A stretch of 64,000 nt of DNA from Aedes albopictus (taxonomy: Eukaryota > Arthropoda > Insecta > Diptera > Culicidae): positions 448,004,980-448,068,979 of the forward strand of contig NC_085137.1 in NCBI RefSeq assembly GCF_035046485.1, read 5' to 3'. The position numbers were made by a program, and so were the translations under genes. This document shows, piece by piece, positions 1 to 13,200 of the stretch (the first letter of the stretch is position 1; every line of letters begins with the position of its first letter). The notes under the pieces were generated by a model, which saw only the letters and a program-made list of their open reading frames with translations, was not told the origin of the DNA and made no database searches.

Positions 1-371
1 AAGCAACTGCCACTGTGTAAGCGTGGTACAACAAGAGAAGGGCAAAAGCCTAATAAGGGATCGGGTAGAAATTCGCTAATCTAATAACATTCTCTGTAAG
101 GGATTAATGATTGTTGTAATTTTTCATTAGAATAATCACTCACTATTTTAGTCATTCGATTCAAAATGTCGTTCCTATCGATTGTTGCGTTACGAAAAAT
201 TTATACGAGGCAAAAATGCTGCTTGCTGCACGTGTTTCCAATACTAGAGATATTGCACCTACGCGAAAGTTATCGAACTAGAGACTAAAAACTTGCTAAT
301 AAAACGTCGAATATCCACTGTATCATATTGATCTACATGCTAGGCCAGTAGTGGTTAGGTAGGTGTAAATT

Positions 372-1164
372 CACCGTTATTATAAAATGTGTTTATTCAA
401 CTTCGATAAAAATAGTTAGGTTTCTCTTGAAAACACGTTACCTCCTTCGTTTCATTTTTTTTTTCAAATCCAGCTTAATTCAAAAGTACGTAGGGAAGGG
501 AAAAAATAGATTCGAATGTGAATCTTCACTGTTTTCTTTTTCCTTCCCTCGGCACTTGACTTTTTCGTTTATCTGATTCGCCCTACCTGTAACAATGTTT
601 GCACATAAAATTTCTACACGATTCAACGACTGTTGTGTTTTAAACTTTCTACAAAATATTTCACTTCAAATATTTTTGGCAACGGTTCCCCCGAAAAATT
701 TCCCTTTTCCCACCAATTTGTTTCGCTGTAAAATACTTTCGATTCTTTCGATAAATCGCGTTCCAAAGTTTCGAAACTTTAGTCGCTTGTTTTACTTGAC
801 TTTTGCCAAAAAAGTAGAGCTCAGCTTCCGCTGGCCGTAAACTAGCATGTTTAGTACTTGATTTTAGCCGCCGCAGCGGGCCCTCCTAACACGATCTCTA
901 AATGTTAATAAATACAAATTCCTACAGTGTAAAGGTTAAAAATCGTTGCGATAACATTCATTGTCGTCACACTGCCGTCGTCTACGCCGTTTTCGTTGGC
1001 GTAGCGTGTGTAAATGTCTAACATTAAACAGACACAAACCGAATTCCCCACCCTCGTTGTAGGTATGCTATGCTGTTAGTCGGTACAACAGTGTAAATAG
1101 TACTAGCGCTTTGTGCTTTTTTGTTTTTTTTTTCCGGTACTCGCTACGACGGAAGATCCGGAGT
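372..1164 (-). other. Vinc: Probable vinculin 3' untranslated region
   Basis: This is the sequence downstream of the vinculin stop. It has no convincing coding frame on either strand. The first AATAAA on the minus strand lies at 397-392, which would give a 3' UTR of about 770-790 nt. The extent is inferred from that signal only. Positions 1-371 beyond it are AT-rich with nothing I recognise. Confidence 0.4.
392..397 (-). terminator. Candidate polyadenylation signal of vinculin
   Basis: Minus-strand AATAAA. It is the first such hexamer downstream of the vinculin stop codon, and no ATTAAA occurs earlier. This is positional evidence only. Confidence 0.35.
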
Positions 1165-1272
1165 TTAGTACTGGTACCATGGTTGCCGACGGACCCAGCG
1201 CAACCGATGGTTGGTCTGGTCGGAGCGGATCTTGATGCTGGCACCCTCGGCGGCACGGACCGTCTCTTTGAC
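1165..1272 (-). CDS. Vinc: Vinculin coding exon 4 (last)
   Basis: On the minus strand a pyrimidine-rich tract ending in CAG precedes an exon that begins [10 protein letters not shown], reads 35 codons and ends [10 protein letters not shown] followed by TAA. This is the conserved end of the vinculin tail, and it continues exactly from exon 3, which ends in NLMQS before a GTGAGT donor. The exon is too short to be found from ORF length alone, and it lies about 10 kb from exon 3 because of the retrotransposons in intron 3. Confidence 0.95.
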   Translation of the reverse strand, partial: VKETVRAAEGASIKIRSDQTNHRLRWVRRQPWYQY

Positions 1273-4200
1273 CTGAAATGAGGAAATTGAAGAGGGATTA
1301 TACATTTGGTTAAAGAACTAGTAAAAGGAAGTAGGTATAATTACATGTGTTTCTAAAACTATTCAGGGCTGGTAGCAAAGACCGATAACTTAGATGTTAT
1401 GAAAATGAAATGGCAAACTCGCGTGTCATGTCTCGAGCATGTGTGCTTTCCAACAACGAAATCGTCGCTACTCTCTTCTCTGAACTAACCTGTGCTAACA
1501 TGTGCTATCACAAATCGATGCACCTATCTGCTGGAAACCTCATCAGAAAAAAAACGCTTATTATTCGAATTAATTACCGCATGATGAACCGTCCCCTACG
1601 GATGCTTTCAAACAAGTCATCGCATACTGTGCTACAAAAGGCCTTCCGCTAATAGTTGGCAGTGTAGGGGCAGCAGGGACGAAAGTCCTGGGGCCTGACG
1701 CACCCCCCCGCTTGCGAGTCAGCCGCGTAGTCGCCGGCTAAGAATAGGACTACTAACCCCAATTCAAGGTGTCAAGCGACCCGTGCTGAGGAATGAGTGA
1801 TCGAGGGGGTGAAAAAGATGCTCGATCTTTAACGGAGCCTGTGGGGTACCTGGGCACCCCCCACAGTAAGCTGTCCCTTACCGCGTTAATGCAGGGCTCT
1901 GGCGTGGTGGACATTCTTTCCCGTGCGACTCGTGGGATTAATCATGAAATCAAACAAATCAAGCAATCAAAATTCAGGTGGAAGTAGTGGTGGGATCAAC
2001 CCCTTCGCAAGAAGCGGGTTGATGAGATCTCCGACAAGGAGAAGTGAGGAGATAGGCGCTGGGAGTTGCGTACGCAGCTCAAGCGTGGGTGCTCCAGTCC
2101 ACTTCCCGGCAAGCCAGCCGGTGGAGGTTATGGACGGAGCGTGGTTGTTGAGGGCCGTCAACCGAGGATCCAAAGGACGGTCCGCAATAGAGGTGGCTGA
2201 GCAGCAGCTTGGCAAAATCATCGACTTTGCGTCCACTAAGTCGAACATAAGCAAGGACCTGAAAACGGCCTTGCTTCGACTTAGGGCGTCGATCGACGAT
2301 GCCAAGCAGGAGCACGCGGCACTCGCGTTGCTGACTGCTGCAGCAGCGGAGCCTGCAAATGAGAAAGTGCCGAAGTTTACCCAAACGGAGGCCTTCTCCT
2401 TCGCAGGAAGTCCAAATAAGGCGGAAGCGACTGCTCGCGACAAACGGGGCAAGCAATCGCAGAAGCGGGCGAGGCAACCGTCAGGCGAGGAGCTGTCTGG
2501 CGGTGCCCGCAAGGCCAGGCGAATCATTACCCCGAAAGTCGGTAATAATGCCGGAAGGTCGGACCCCAGCCAGGGTTCCCGGAAAGTTGGGAAGGGTGGG
2601 CCTGAAAAGGCTGGCCCGTCCCGGAACGATGGGAACAAGGGGTTGCGACCGCTAGTGGGCCCTCAACAGCCACAGAGTAGGGCGATCCAAGGGGAGGACC
2701 CCCCTTGGACGAAGGTAGAGCGGAAGAAGAAGAAGGCGAATCCGCAGGTAGTAGCGCAGGACGCCAAGCCAAGGCGTAGGAGGGCAGGTGCCAAGCGCGA
2801 GAAAGGCGACGCTATCGTCATCAAGACGGAACAGTCCAAGTACTCGGACGTCTTGAAGATGATGCGAAGCGACGCCAAGCTTGAGGGTCTTGGAGCCGAC
2901 GTACGCAGTATTAGACGTACTCGTACGGGCGAGATGATCCTGGAGCTGAAGCGCCAGAAGGAGCACAAGGGCGCCGCCTATAAGAGGCTGGCAGAAGAGG
3001 TCCTTGGTGAGGGTGTGCAGGTGAGGGCTTTGACACATGAGGCGACTCTGAAGGTCAAGGACATCGATGAGATCACCGAAGTGGAAGAGCTCGTCACGGC
3101 ACTGCGGCAACAGTGCGATGTGCAGGTGGCCGCCGCAGCCGTTAAGCTACGGAAAGGGCCAGCAGGGACACAGGTAGCTTTGGTTCAGCTACCTGTGGCG
3201 GACGTCAAAAAGTCCGTTAAAGTAGGGAGCATAAAGGTGGGTTGGTGTGTATGTCACCTGACATTCCACGAGCCACCAGAGGTTTGCTTCAGGTGTCTGG
3301 AACCAGGACACAAGTCGTGGGACTGCAAAGGCCCCGACAGGCGCAAACTGTGCAGGCGATGCGGCGCTGAAGGTCATAAGGCCCAAAGCTGCACGAGTCC
3401 GCCCATCTGCATGATCTGTACCGGGAAATCCTCGAACAACAGACATCCGATGGGTGGTCCAAGGTGCCCGGCCTTCAAGAAAGCCGCAGTGAACAACAAA
3501 TCACAGTGCAGGTAACGCAGCTGAACCTGAACCACTGTGATGCGGCTCAGCAACTGCTTTGTCAGGCAGTTTCTGAGTGGGAGACGGATATCGCCATCAT
3601 ATCGGACCCATACCGAGTACCCGCCGGCAACGGCAACTGGGTCGCGGATGGGACCAGAAAAATGGCGGCGATATGGACGACGGGTAAATACCCCGTTCAG
3701 GAGTTGGTGTCTACTACCTATGAGGGCTTCGTGGTCGCCAAAGTAAACGGGGTCTTCTTCTGTAGCTGTTATGCGCCTCCGCGGTGGCCGATCGAGCAGT
3801 TCACGCAAATGCTGGACCGCTTAACGACCGTGCTAACAGGGCGAAGGCCGGTGGTAATAGCGGGCGACTTTAATGCCTGGGCCGTGGAATGGGGAAGCCG
3901 TTTCACGAACCAGCGGGGTCAGATCCTGCTAGAAACACTGGCCATCTTAGATGTCGACTTGGCTAATGTCGGTACCAAGAGTACCTTTAGTCGGAATGGA
4001 GCGGAGTCAATTATTGACGTGACCTTTTGCAGTCCTGGCCTAACAAGTAGTTCGAACTGGAGAGTAGATGATGGCTACACTCACAGCGACCACCTGGCGG
4101 TTCGCTACAGTATCGACTACAATAACAGCAGACAGCGGATAGAAGAAGAGGCGGCTAGGTCAAGGCCAAGCCCTCGCAGGTGGAAGACATCATACTTCGA

Positions 4201-7200
4201 CGAAGGGGTATTTAGGGAGGCGCTCCGCCGTGAGCGAAACTTAATCGGTTTAGACGGCGACGAGCTGGTAGCGGTGCTCTCACGTGCGTGTGATGCGACC
4301 ATGCCTAGGCGAGTCCACCCTAGAAATGGGAGGCCACCGGCTTACTGGTGGACCGACGCGATTGCGGACCTGCGCCGCGCCTGCCTAAGGGCTAGGCGGC
4401 GGATGCAGCGAGCACGATCAGAGGAAGAGCGAAACGAACGGCGGGTGGTGTTCGCCGCTGCAAAAGCCGCGCTTAAGACCGAGATAAGAGCAAGCAAAAA
4501 GGCCTGCTTTGAGGGTCTCTGTCAGAGTGCCAATACGAACCCGTGGGGTGACGCCTACAGGATCGTTATGGCCAAGACGAGAGGTGTGATGGCTCCTACA
4601 GAGCAATCTCCAGAGATGTTGGAGGGGATCATTGGAGGACTTTTTCCGCGTCATGATCCTAGTCCTTGGCCTCCTTTCGTAGGACAGCCGGGGACTGGGG
4701 CTGGCGATGAGGAGAGGGTCACCGATGTGGAACTTGCGGGGATAGCTAAGTCCCTTAGCGTAGGTAAGGCCCCAGGTCCGGACGGAGTTCCGAACCTGGC
4801 CTTAAAAGTAGCTATTGCAGAGGCTCCCGAGATGTTCAGGTCTGCTATGCAGAAATGCCTGGACGAGGGAGTTTTCCCAGAAGCTTGGAAGAAGCAGAGC
4901 CTGGTACTATTGCCAAAGGCGGGGAAACCACCCGGAGACCCGTCGGCATATAGACCAATATGCTTGATTGACACGGCGGGGAAGGTGCTCGAAAAGATCA
5001 TCCTCAATAGAATGTTGCGGTTCACCGAGGGCGAAAATGGTCTTTCGAGTAACCAGTACGGCTTCCGGAAGGGGAGGTCCACCGTAGACGCTATCTTGTC
5101 GGTTACAAAAACCGCCGAGAAAGCACTCGAGCCTAAGAGAAGGGGAATTCGCTTTTGCGCGGTAGTGACTCTGGATGTAAGGAATGCGTTTAATAGTGCC
5201 AGCTGGTCTGCTATTGCCGATGCGCTCTTGCGTCTGGGGATACCGGAGTACCTGTACAAGATTCTCGGAAGTTACTTTCAGAATCGTGTACTAGTCTACG
5301 ACACGGAGGTGGGTCGGAAGTGCTTTCACATAACCTCAGGAGTCCCGCAAGGTTCCATCCTGGGTCCGGTGTTATGGAATGTCATGTACGACGAGGTGTT
5401 GAGGTTAGAGTATCCAGTGGGAGTGGTGATTGTCGGATTTGCCGACGACATTACGCTCGAAGTCTACGGTGAAACGATCGAGGAGGTAAAGTTGACTACC
5501 AACCACTCGATCAAGGTTGTGGAGGCGTGGATGCGGTCCAGGAAACTGGAGCTGGCTCACCACAAGACAGAGGTGACGGTTGTTAACAACCTGAAGTCGG
5601 AGCAGCAGACGGAGATCAGTGTAGGAGACTGTACTATCCTGTCAAAGCGCTCCGTCAAACACTTGGGCGTGATGATCGACGATAAGCTTACCTTCGGTAG
5701 CCACGTCGATTATGCCTGTAAAAGAGCCTCCACAGCTATTGCGGCACTGTCCCGGATGATGTCCAATAGCTCTGCGGTGTACGCCAGTAAGCGCAAGCTT
5801 CTGGCTAGTGTTGCTACATCCATACTTAGGTATGGCGGCCCGGCGTGGGGCACCGCGCTAAGTACTAAATGCTACCGACGGAAGCTTGAAAGTACTTACA
5901 GGCTTATGTGCCTGAGGGTTGCGAGCGCGTACCGTACCGTGTCACACGACGCTCTCTGCGTCATTACTGGTATGGTGCCTATCAGCATTCTTATCAGTGA
6001 GGACATGGAGTGCTTCGAAATGCGCGGCACAAGAGGCATACGCAGGACTGTCAGGATGGCATCTATGGTCAAATGGCAGCGCGCGTGGGACAGTTCCACC
6101 AAAGGAAGGTGGACCTATAGGTTGATACCGAGGGTAGATAGTTGGATTAATAGGCGTCATGGGGAAGTCACATTCCACCTGACACAGGTCCTTACAGGTC
6201 ATGGTTGCTTCCGACAGTATCTACACCGTTTCGGGCATGCGGATTCTCCCGAATGCCCAGTGTGCAATGGTTTAGAGGAAACGGCGGAACACGTTTTGTT
6301 CGTGTGCCCGCGTTTTCGCACAATGCGTGACCGCATGCTTGCCACATGCGGGGAAGACACAACTCCGGACAACTTGGTCCAGAGGATGTGTAGGGATGAG
6401 TTTGGCTGGAACGCCGTTTCAACGGCTATTACCCACATCGTCTGGGAGCTACAGAGGAGGTGGCGCGTGGACTCGGAGAATGGCTAGTCCAGATGCAGTA
6501 CAAGAGGTGGTCCAGGGGTTCGGAGTCGGCTTCGTAGGTCATACCGGTGCCCTGCGGTCGAGATCGACCCTTACAACGATTAAGTGGCCGCGGAGAGGAA
6601 GTCCCGGTAGCGGTGCTGTCGTGGCGTCGGTCTACTGGGTTGGATCCGAGCCCGCGGTTGGAAAGGGGTCCCCGGCAAGGGTCGGGGTAGGTGAGATCCT
6701 GCTGTCTGCAACCTACGGGTGCATCTGATAGGGCCTGAAGGGTAGTGATACCCTTCCTTGCGGGCAGGTCAGATCGGGTTGCACGTGGGCATCAGTTCTT
6801 GATGTCCGCTCAGCAGTAGGGCGCGGGCGGGGTTGACCCTGCCCGCCTTCCGAGGACAAAGGGAGTGGCGAGGACCACTCGGGAAACTGGCTAAGCGCCA
6901 GCATGCTACCGTGATGGACTCTCCAAAGCGAGTCATCGATGTTCGTTGCTGCAGGCTACGCAGCTAACCTTGTGGGTGCGATGTGCACTAGCCCCTCTCT
7001 GAAGCAATACCTTCTTGGTGGTTCCGGAGAGACGTAGGGTTTGGCGACCATAGGAATGGTTTAGTGGGTACGAGGAGAGAGTAGTCCTGGATTTTACTTT
7101 TGTTGTAGAAGACAGCCTGTCAGACCTACACTACCCTAACCTTCTGTTAGGGTGTCTGTTGAGCAGATTATCCCCCTATGGTTTAGAAGGAAAAAAAAAA

Positions 7201-10200
7201 AAAAAAATAATAGTTGGCAGTGATGCTAATACTCCCCATATAATCTGGGGCAGCTCAGACATTAACTTGAGAGGATCCATCTCCAGCATGATAGAGTACT
7301 TAAGTAGTACAGAACTTGGATCACTTAACATAGGCAACCGCCCAACCTTCATGATATCTGCCAGAGAGTAAGTGTTTTAGACATTACGCTTTGCTCTAGC
7401 AGAATTTGTCACGAGTTGACCAATTGGCTTGTGTCAGATGAAGAACCTTTATCGCTACAGCTTTTTTGAACATGTCAATTCGCAAGTTTTGCGTTTCAGG
7501 AATCCCCGGTCAACCAACTAGGATCTCTCTACTGATTTGGGAACGTCCATAAATTACGTCACGCAAAAATTGCCCATTCTCAATCCCCCCTCCCCCCTAT
7601 GTCACACTTTTGTATGAGACCTCTGCAATTTTTGTAAGGATCGTCACACTTTGGTAAACCCCCCCTCCCCCCTCAAAGCGTGACGTAATTTATGGACGTT
7701 CCTTTTGGTTGCGGTCTAATTCTATGGATACTCACCTTCCATTGACATTCCAAGTGATTTAGATGATGCCGTCGATACTACAACGGCCTTCATCATGGAA
7801 GCTTTCGAACAAGCTTGCCCTCTGAGGTCTGTGAAGACCACAAGAGGAGCTCCTTGATGGAACTCTGATCTGACGAAGCTTAATATATGTACCTAGGAAG
7901 AGTTGAAACAGCCGATGTTCGGCTGGTTCCGAGGCTTCCAGGTCGGCTCGCAAAGCCTACAAGAAAGCTCTCCAGTCTGCTGAACGATCCGGCTGGAAAG
8001 ACCATTGTACAAATGTTTCCAGTTTGAGTTAAGTTAGTCGGTTTAACAAAATCCTTGCGAAATCTAAGGATTTCCGGGTGAACGAACTACGTTTGCCAAA
8101 TGGCGATCTGACTTCCTCTGATGAGGAAGTTCTGGAATGCTTATTCAGCACACACTTCCCCGGATGTGTGGATATGAACCTGATGTCGTTTCTTGTAGTT
8201 ATGATTCTCTGGCTTCGGCTTGAATAACATATTGTAACTATAGAATGGATTGAGTGGAAACGAAATAGCTTTGCTACTTTCAAATCTCCAGGAGCAAATG
8301 GCATTTATCGAAGACCACATTATCAAGAAGACTTGCAGCACTACTGAAGATCGGGAGTCACTGCTAGCAGCGCCACCCCGGATGAAGGTGGCACTATTCA
8401 TGATAGTGTGTGTAAATTTTCATACTCGCACCAATACACTCTTACACTTTAATACAAAGGTACCACCTTAGCTCATCAGGCGGCGGTGCCGTCGGTGACG
8501 CTTGCCGTTAGTATGGGAAAATAACAGAGTTGCATGTCTTCTTGATAAAGTAGTCTTCGCATTTATCCTATTTTGCTTCATGAATAGTATGCAGATCGCA
8601 AGAAATTTTTTCGCCTATCTCGGTGCGTGGAAAATTCAGGCAAGAAATCGCTCAAGAAATTAAAAAGCGTCGCTTTATTCCGGATCCTAGTACGAACCTG
8701 AAACGAAACGTCAAATCAAATGGGGCTTGCTGCGTTAAATTCCTTGAGCATTCCGGTTACGGAAAAATAATGCACTGAACGAAAATTGCTTGGGTGATTC
8801 CGTTTGAAGTGCATACCTCGCATCAGAATGGATTTGAAAAGGGCTGAAAGTCTCTTAAATAAAGACAAATCAATCAATCAATGGATTTGAAAAAAAAAAA
8901 CTACTTGTTTGAAGTTTTGGTACAGGGTATATTCCAAAATCTTGGTGGGATATTGCCGTAAAGTTTGTTCCGAAAGTGGGTCGTGCGTCGTATAAAGAAG
9001 CAACGAATTTCAGACCTATTAGTTTGACCTCTTTTCTTCTGAAATGCTTAGAACGCATTGTGGATCATCACATCCGTGATGTTCATCTGGCCAACGTGCC
9101 ACTTCATGTGAACCAACATAATACCAATCTGGTAAGCCCACTGTGACTCTTTTACACAAGATTGTTTACAAAATCGAGAAGGTTTTCGTTCAAAAACAAT
9201 CCTGTTTGGGCTGTTTCTTAGATAGCGTGGGTGCCTTTGCAACCTGCCTTTCGATGCCATATTGGAAGCCGCACGGGGTCATAGTATATCTCCAGTGATT
9301 TTCAATTGGATTCATCAAATGCTCAAAAGCCGACAAAGCTTCTCGACATTGCATTAAGCAGCGATTAGGAAATTGAGTGTTTGTGGATGCCCCCAAGGGG
9401 GAGTCTTATCACCATTTTCGTGGAATCTCGCAGCAGATACGCTATAGAGGCAACTCAATAATAGCGGTTTTCCTACTTATGGTTTTGCTGACGACTACCT
9501 AGTTAGTGGGTATGTGCATCAGCACCCTTTTCGACCTGATGCAAAGCGCCCTTCAGGTAGTTGAGGGTTGGTGTCGCCTTTCGGTTAATCCGAGTAAAAC
9601 ACCTATTGTTCTTTTTACGGAAAGGCGGAACCGTAATGGTTTTCAACCTTTGCGTCTCCTTGATTCTGAAATCAATGTGACTGAACATCGAGTAACAACC
9701 AAGAAAGCTTGCATGGCCTTCGGGCAATGTCGGCGAACCTTTGGTACAACTTGAGGTCTAAAACCCAAGTATATCAAATAGAGTTACACAACTGTTCTTC
9801 GGCCAATATTGGCCTATGGATGTCTTGTGTGGTGGCAAAGGGGTGAAGTGAGAACGGTCCAATCAAAATTAGGGCATATCCAAAGAATGTGCTTAATGAC
9901 GATGTCTGGAGCGTTCACTTCAACTCCCACGGCAGCGCTCAAAGTTCTCTTTGACGTTGTCCCACTACAGATTCTTCTTTGACAAGAAGCACTTACCATC
10001 TATGGGTACTCGGTTTACTAGGAGAAACTCCTGTGAAGCGCAGATCAACACACACCTTGTTGTTTCCGCTTTTAGTGAATTGGGACAAGGATATCCTTGC
10101 TCCAAATGATCTCATAATTGCCTATAATTTTTCATATAGGACATTTCCACGAAATTCCCTTCCCGGAAAGAGTGGATATCTGGATATCTGAAGAGAAGCA

Positions 10201-13200
10201 TTTCAGACGCCATCGTTACACTGACTACTCCCTGCTCAAAGGTCGAGAAAGTGATGTCGTCCACTCTCGTGGTTCACTATTTTTCAGGCCGAAATCTTTG
10301 CTCTTAGGGAGCATCCATTAAGTACGTCACGCTAAAATCGGGAATTTTCGACCCCCCCTCCCCCCTTCGTACGGGTATTTCCTATACTTAATACATTGCT
10401 TGTCACACTTTCATAAACCCTCCCTCCCCCCTAGGACCGTGACTGTGCTGAGTGCAATCAGCACTTCAGCAGCACGTAATGGGCAAAGTAATATACTTCT
10501 GTTCAGATAGTCAGGCTACTATTAAAACGCTTGCTTCGGCCAACTCTAGGTCGAAGTTAGTTATAGCTTGTCGGACTAAAGTCGAGGCGCTGAATTCGGC
10601 AAACGCTGTTCTCCTTGTATGGGTACCTGATCATTTTACCATCGCTGGAAATGAATTGGCTGATGAGTTAGCTCGCACTTGAATATCACATAACTTCATT
10701 GGCCCTGAGCCAGCTATTCCGATATTGAAGTATTTGGTAAAGGTTCAGATTGATACCTGGGCTGCCACTCAGCACAAACAATACTGGAATAGTTTGGAGT
10801 CATGTCGCCAAACTAAATTATATTGTACCGAGCCATCTCCATGGGTGGCAAAGTATTTAACTAACCTGTAAGGAAAATAGCAGCATACTGGTCAAAGCAT
10901 TGACTGGCCACTGCCGACTCAGCTATCACATGGAAAATATTCAGCAAGATTCATTTGTATGCGATAGCTGTGAATCAAATTATGGAACTTCGTATCATTT
11001 GATATGTATCTGTCCAGTTTTTGCGCAACTGCGCTTCCGAGTACTCGGTAAACACTTATTAAGTGAAACTGACTTCAGAAACCTGAATCTTCAGGACGTT
11101 CTGATGGCACAAATGTCCCAAATGGAAAATAATGCTTTTGTTAGAAGTTAGCACGGATGTTAACAAAAAGAACAGATTAAATAGTTGACGTAATTACTTG
11201 GTTTTGAATAGAATGAATTTGGGAGCATAGGATTAAAAATGGTAGCGTTATCCTGAATATTTAATTCAATCTTTGCAATACTCACACTCTGCATCAGGTT
11301 CTGTGCATTGCCGACCAACATGTCGGTGGCCTCCCGGTCCTCATCCGAACCCTGGGCACCCAACATGGTCGCCTTCACGGTCGACAGGATCTTCAGCTGC
11401 GTTCCGATCGTCGGTATCCTCTCGCAAACCTGCAGCAGATTGGTACGAATCCGCTTGTCCGTACACTGGCGGGCCAAAATCTTCGCCAACCGGGTCACAT
11501 CCTCCGACGCTTCGGCAATCTTCTTGGCCGTGGCAATCAGCTCCCGCTTGCTGCCCTTCGAATCGGCGCGGACCAGCTCGGAGAGGCGTGCCATGAGCAC
11601 CGCCATCCGTTTGGCCGCGGCGATGATTTCGTTGTCCTTCGAGGACCACTGGCGCACTTCCTGGTGCAGTCCGTGGGCCGCCATGAGGATGGGCTGGTTG
11701 GCATTGGGCATTCCCTGGAACAGCTCATCCTCGTCGTCGGTCTCCGGCGGAGGCGGACGCACCGGAGGAATGTTCTCCCGTGGCAGTGGTGGACGTGGAG
11801 GGGCCGCTTCCGGCTGTGGCAGATGCTGCTGCTGATGTAGATGCAAGGCGGATAGGTCCGGCATTTCCGGTACCTCAGGAACATTGTTGATGGCACCGCG
11901 AATGTTGCGCACATTTTGCAAGAGCTAAAAAAAAACAAATAATTTAAGAATACAGCAATAACAACTAAGATTCAATTAACTTACGTGCTTATTGGCCTCC
12001 CTCCAGTTGGAAGCATGAATGGGATCGTTGATGTTGGTCGACACGTGCTTGGCCTCCTGAACCATGGGTGAAATGGAAGCCTGCAGCCGATCGGAAGCAT
12101 CGTTAACGTTGGCAATGAATTCTGGATCTTCCGAATTGTCCGCTTCCTGCTTAGCGACCAGAAGCACCCGATTGGCCAACCGTGCCTCGCTGGATGTGTT
12201 GTCGACCATCTTTTGTGGTTGTCTCATCCGAATGGCTTCGTCGCAAAGGATCGAATGCTTTTGCATCTGCCGCTCGGACGCTTCGATGAAGTCCAGCGGA
12301 TCAGTAGCCTGGTCACAGAGGGTTCTCATCCGAAGGATCGTATCAGCGTACTGTTGCTTCAAGTTGTTCAGATGTTCTTCCGCGGCCTTGCTGGTTGGGT
12401 AGTTCATACGGATTCTACCGGCGGAAACCAACTGTGGGGTCAAACTGTCGATCTGAGCAGCTGACGACAGGAGCACTTCGGCGAGTTTCTTGTTGCCTCC
12501 AGAACCTCCGGCGGCCACCATGCGGCTAGTTTTGGAAGCACGATCGCTGAAGGCTTGCAGCTTATTAGATTTTTGATTGAAGTTCTGTTCTCGTCCGGGG
12601 GTTCCTTCCGGTAAGGCAACCGCTTCCATGAACTGTTTCAATGGGGAAGAGATATCAATGAAATCTTCTACAACACGGCTGACAACTGCGTCCTGAATCT
12701 GCTTCTTCAACCCGTGCAGTTTTTCATTCAAAAGACGAGCTACCTCCTGAGCTTGAGCAGTGTGACCCAGCCCGTTGGAGCACATCTGGGAGAAATCATG
12801 GGACAGCTGTTCCACCTCATCGCAGAGCTGCATGACTTCAGCTTTCTGGTGACCTCCAAGACCTTCCGCGACCTTACGACCCTCATCAACGATCAAGGCT
12901 ACAGCCCTCTGACCTAGCCCGCGATCATCCTGACCCGGGTTCTGCAACCAACGGCAAGCCTGTTCCAGCCGACCCTGAACTGTATGAGCCGTCTGTTGCA
13001 GTCCGGCCTTGTCAACTCCCATGATCGCGTTCAACACGGACTGCTCCAAGTTACCCAGCTTATCGCGGACATCCCGAGCAATCGCGTCGGCGTGAGGAGT
13101 GGTTCCCTTTCCATCCTGTCGGAGGTCGCACAAGGTATTAGCCATAGCAGTGATATCTCCGGCCAATTTCCGAATAATGTGCGAATCCTGCGGTAAACAA

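Larger units (their letters stand above)
1665..7207 (+). mobile_element. Full-length R1-clade non-LTR retrotransposon
   Basis: A 5.54-kb element with 5' UTR, overlapping ORF1 and ORF2, a 3' UTR of about 700 bp and an A17 tail (7191-7207). It is bounded by a perfect 15-bp target duplication, TAATAGTTGGCAGTG, at 1650-1664 and 7208-7222. The duplicated target lies in the endonuclease coding sequence of the older LOA copy. Both ORFs are open end to end, so the insertion looks young. The [14 protein letters not shown] and VGFADD blocks and the C-terminal zinc motif fit the R1 clade. Family identity within that clade cannot be fixed here. Confidence 0.9.
7208..11151 (+). mobile_element. Decayed LOA-type non-LTR element, main part (EN-RT-RNase H)
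   Basis: This is the continuation of the fragment ending at 1664. In order it shows the end of the endonuclease ([15 protein letters not shown], near 7250-7440), a linker (about 7740-8160), and reverse transcriptase pieces near 8930-9120 ([20 protein letters not shown]). The [11 protein letters not shown] and YGFADDY catalytic blocks lie near 9390-9500. An RNase H domain follows at about 10450-10680 ([21 protein letters not shown]), then a cysteine-rich C-terminus near 10890-11151. The GCPQGG form plus RNase H suits the LOA clade, to which mosquito Lian-type elements belong. Many stops and indels make it non-functional. The I clade is the main alternative. Confidence 0.7.

Noticed and set aside
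1967..2638. 223-codon minus-strand frame
   Set aside because: Antisense shadow of the GC-rich R1 ORF1.
11308..11835. 175-codon plus-strand frame
   Set aside because: Antisense shadow of vinculin exon 3.
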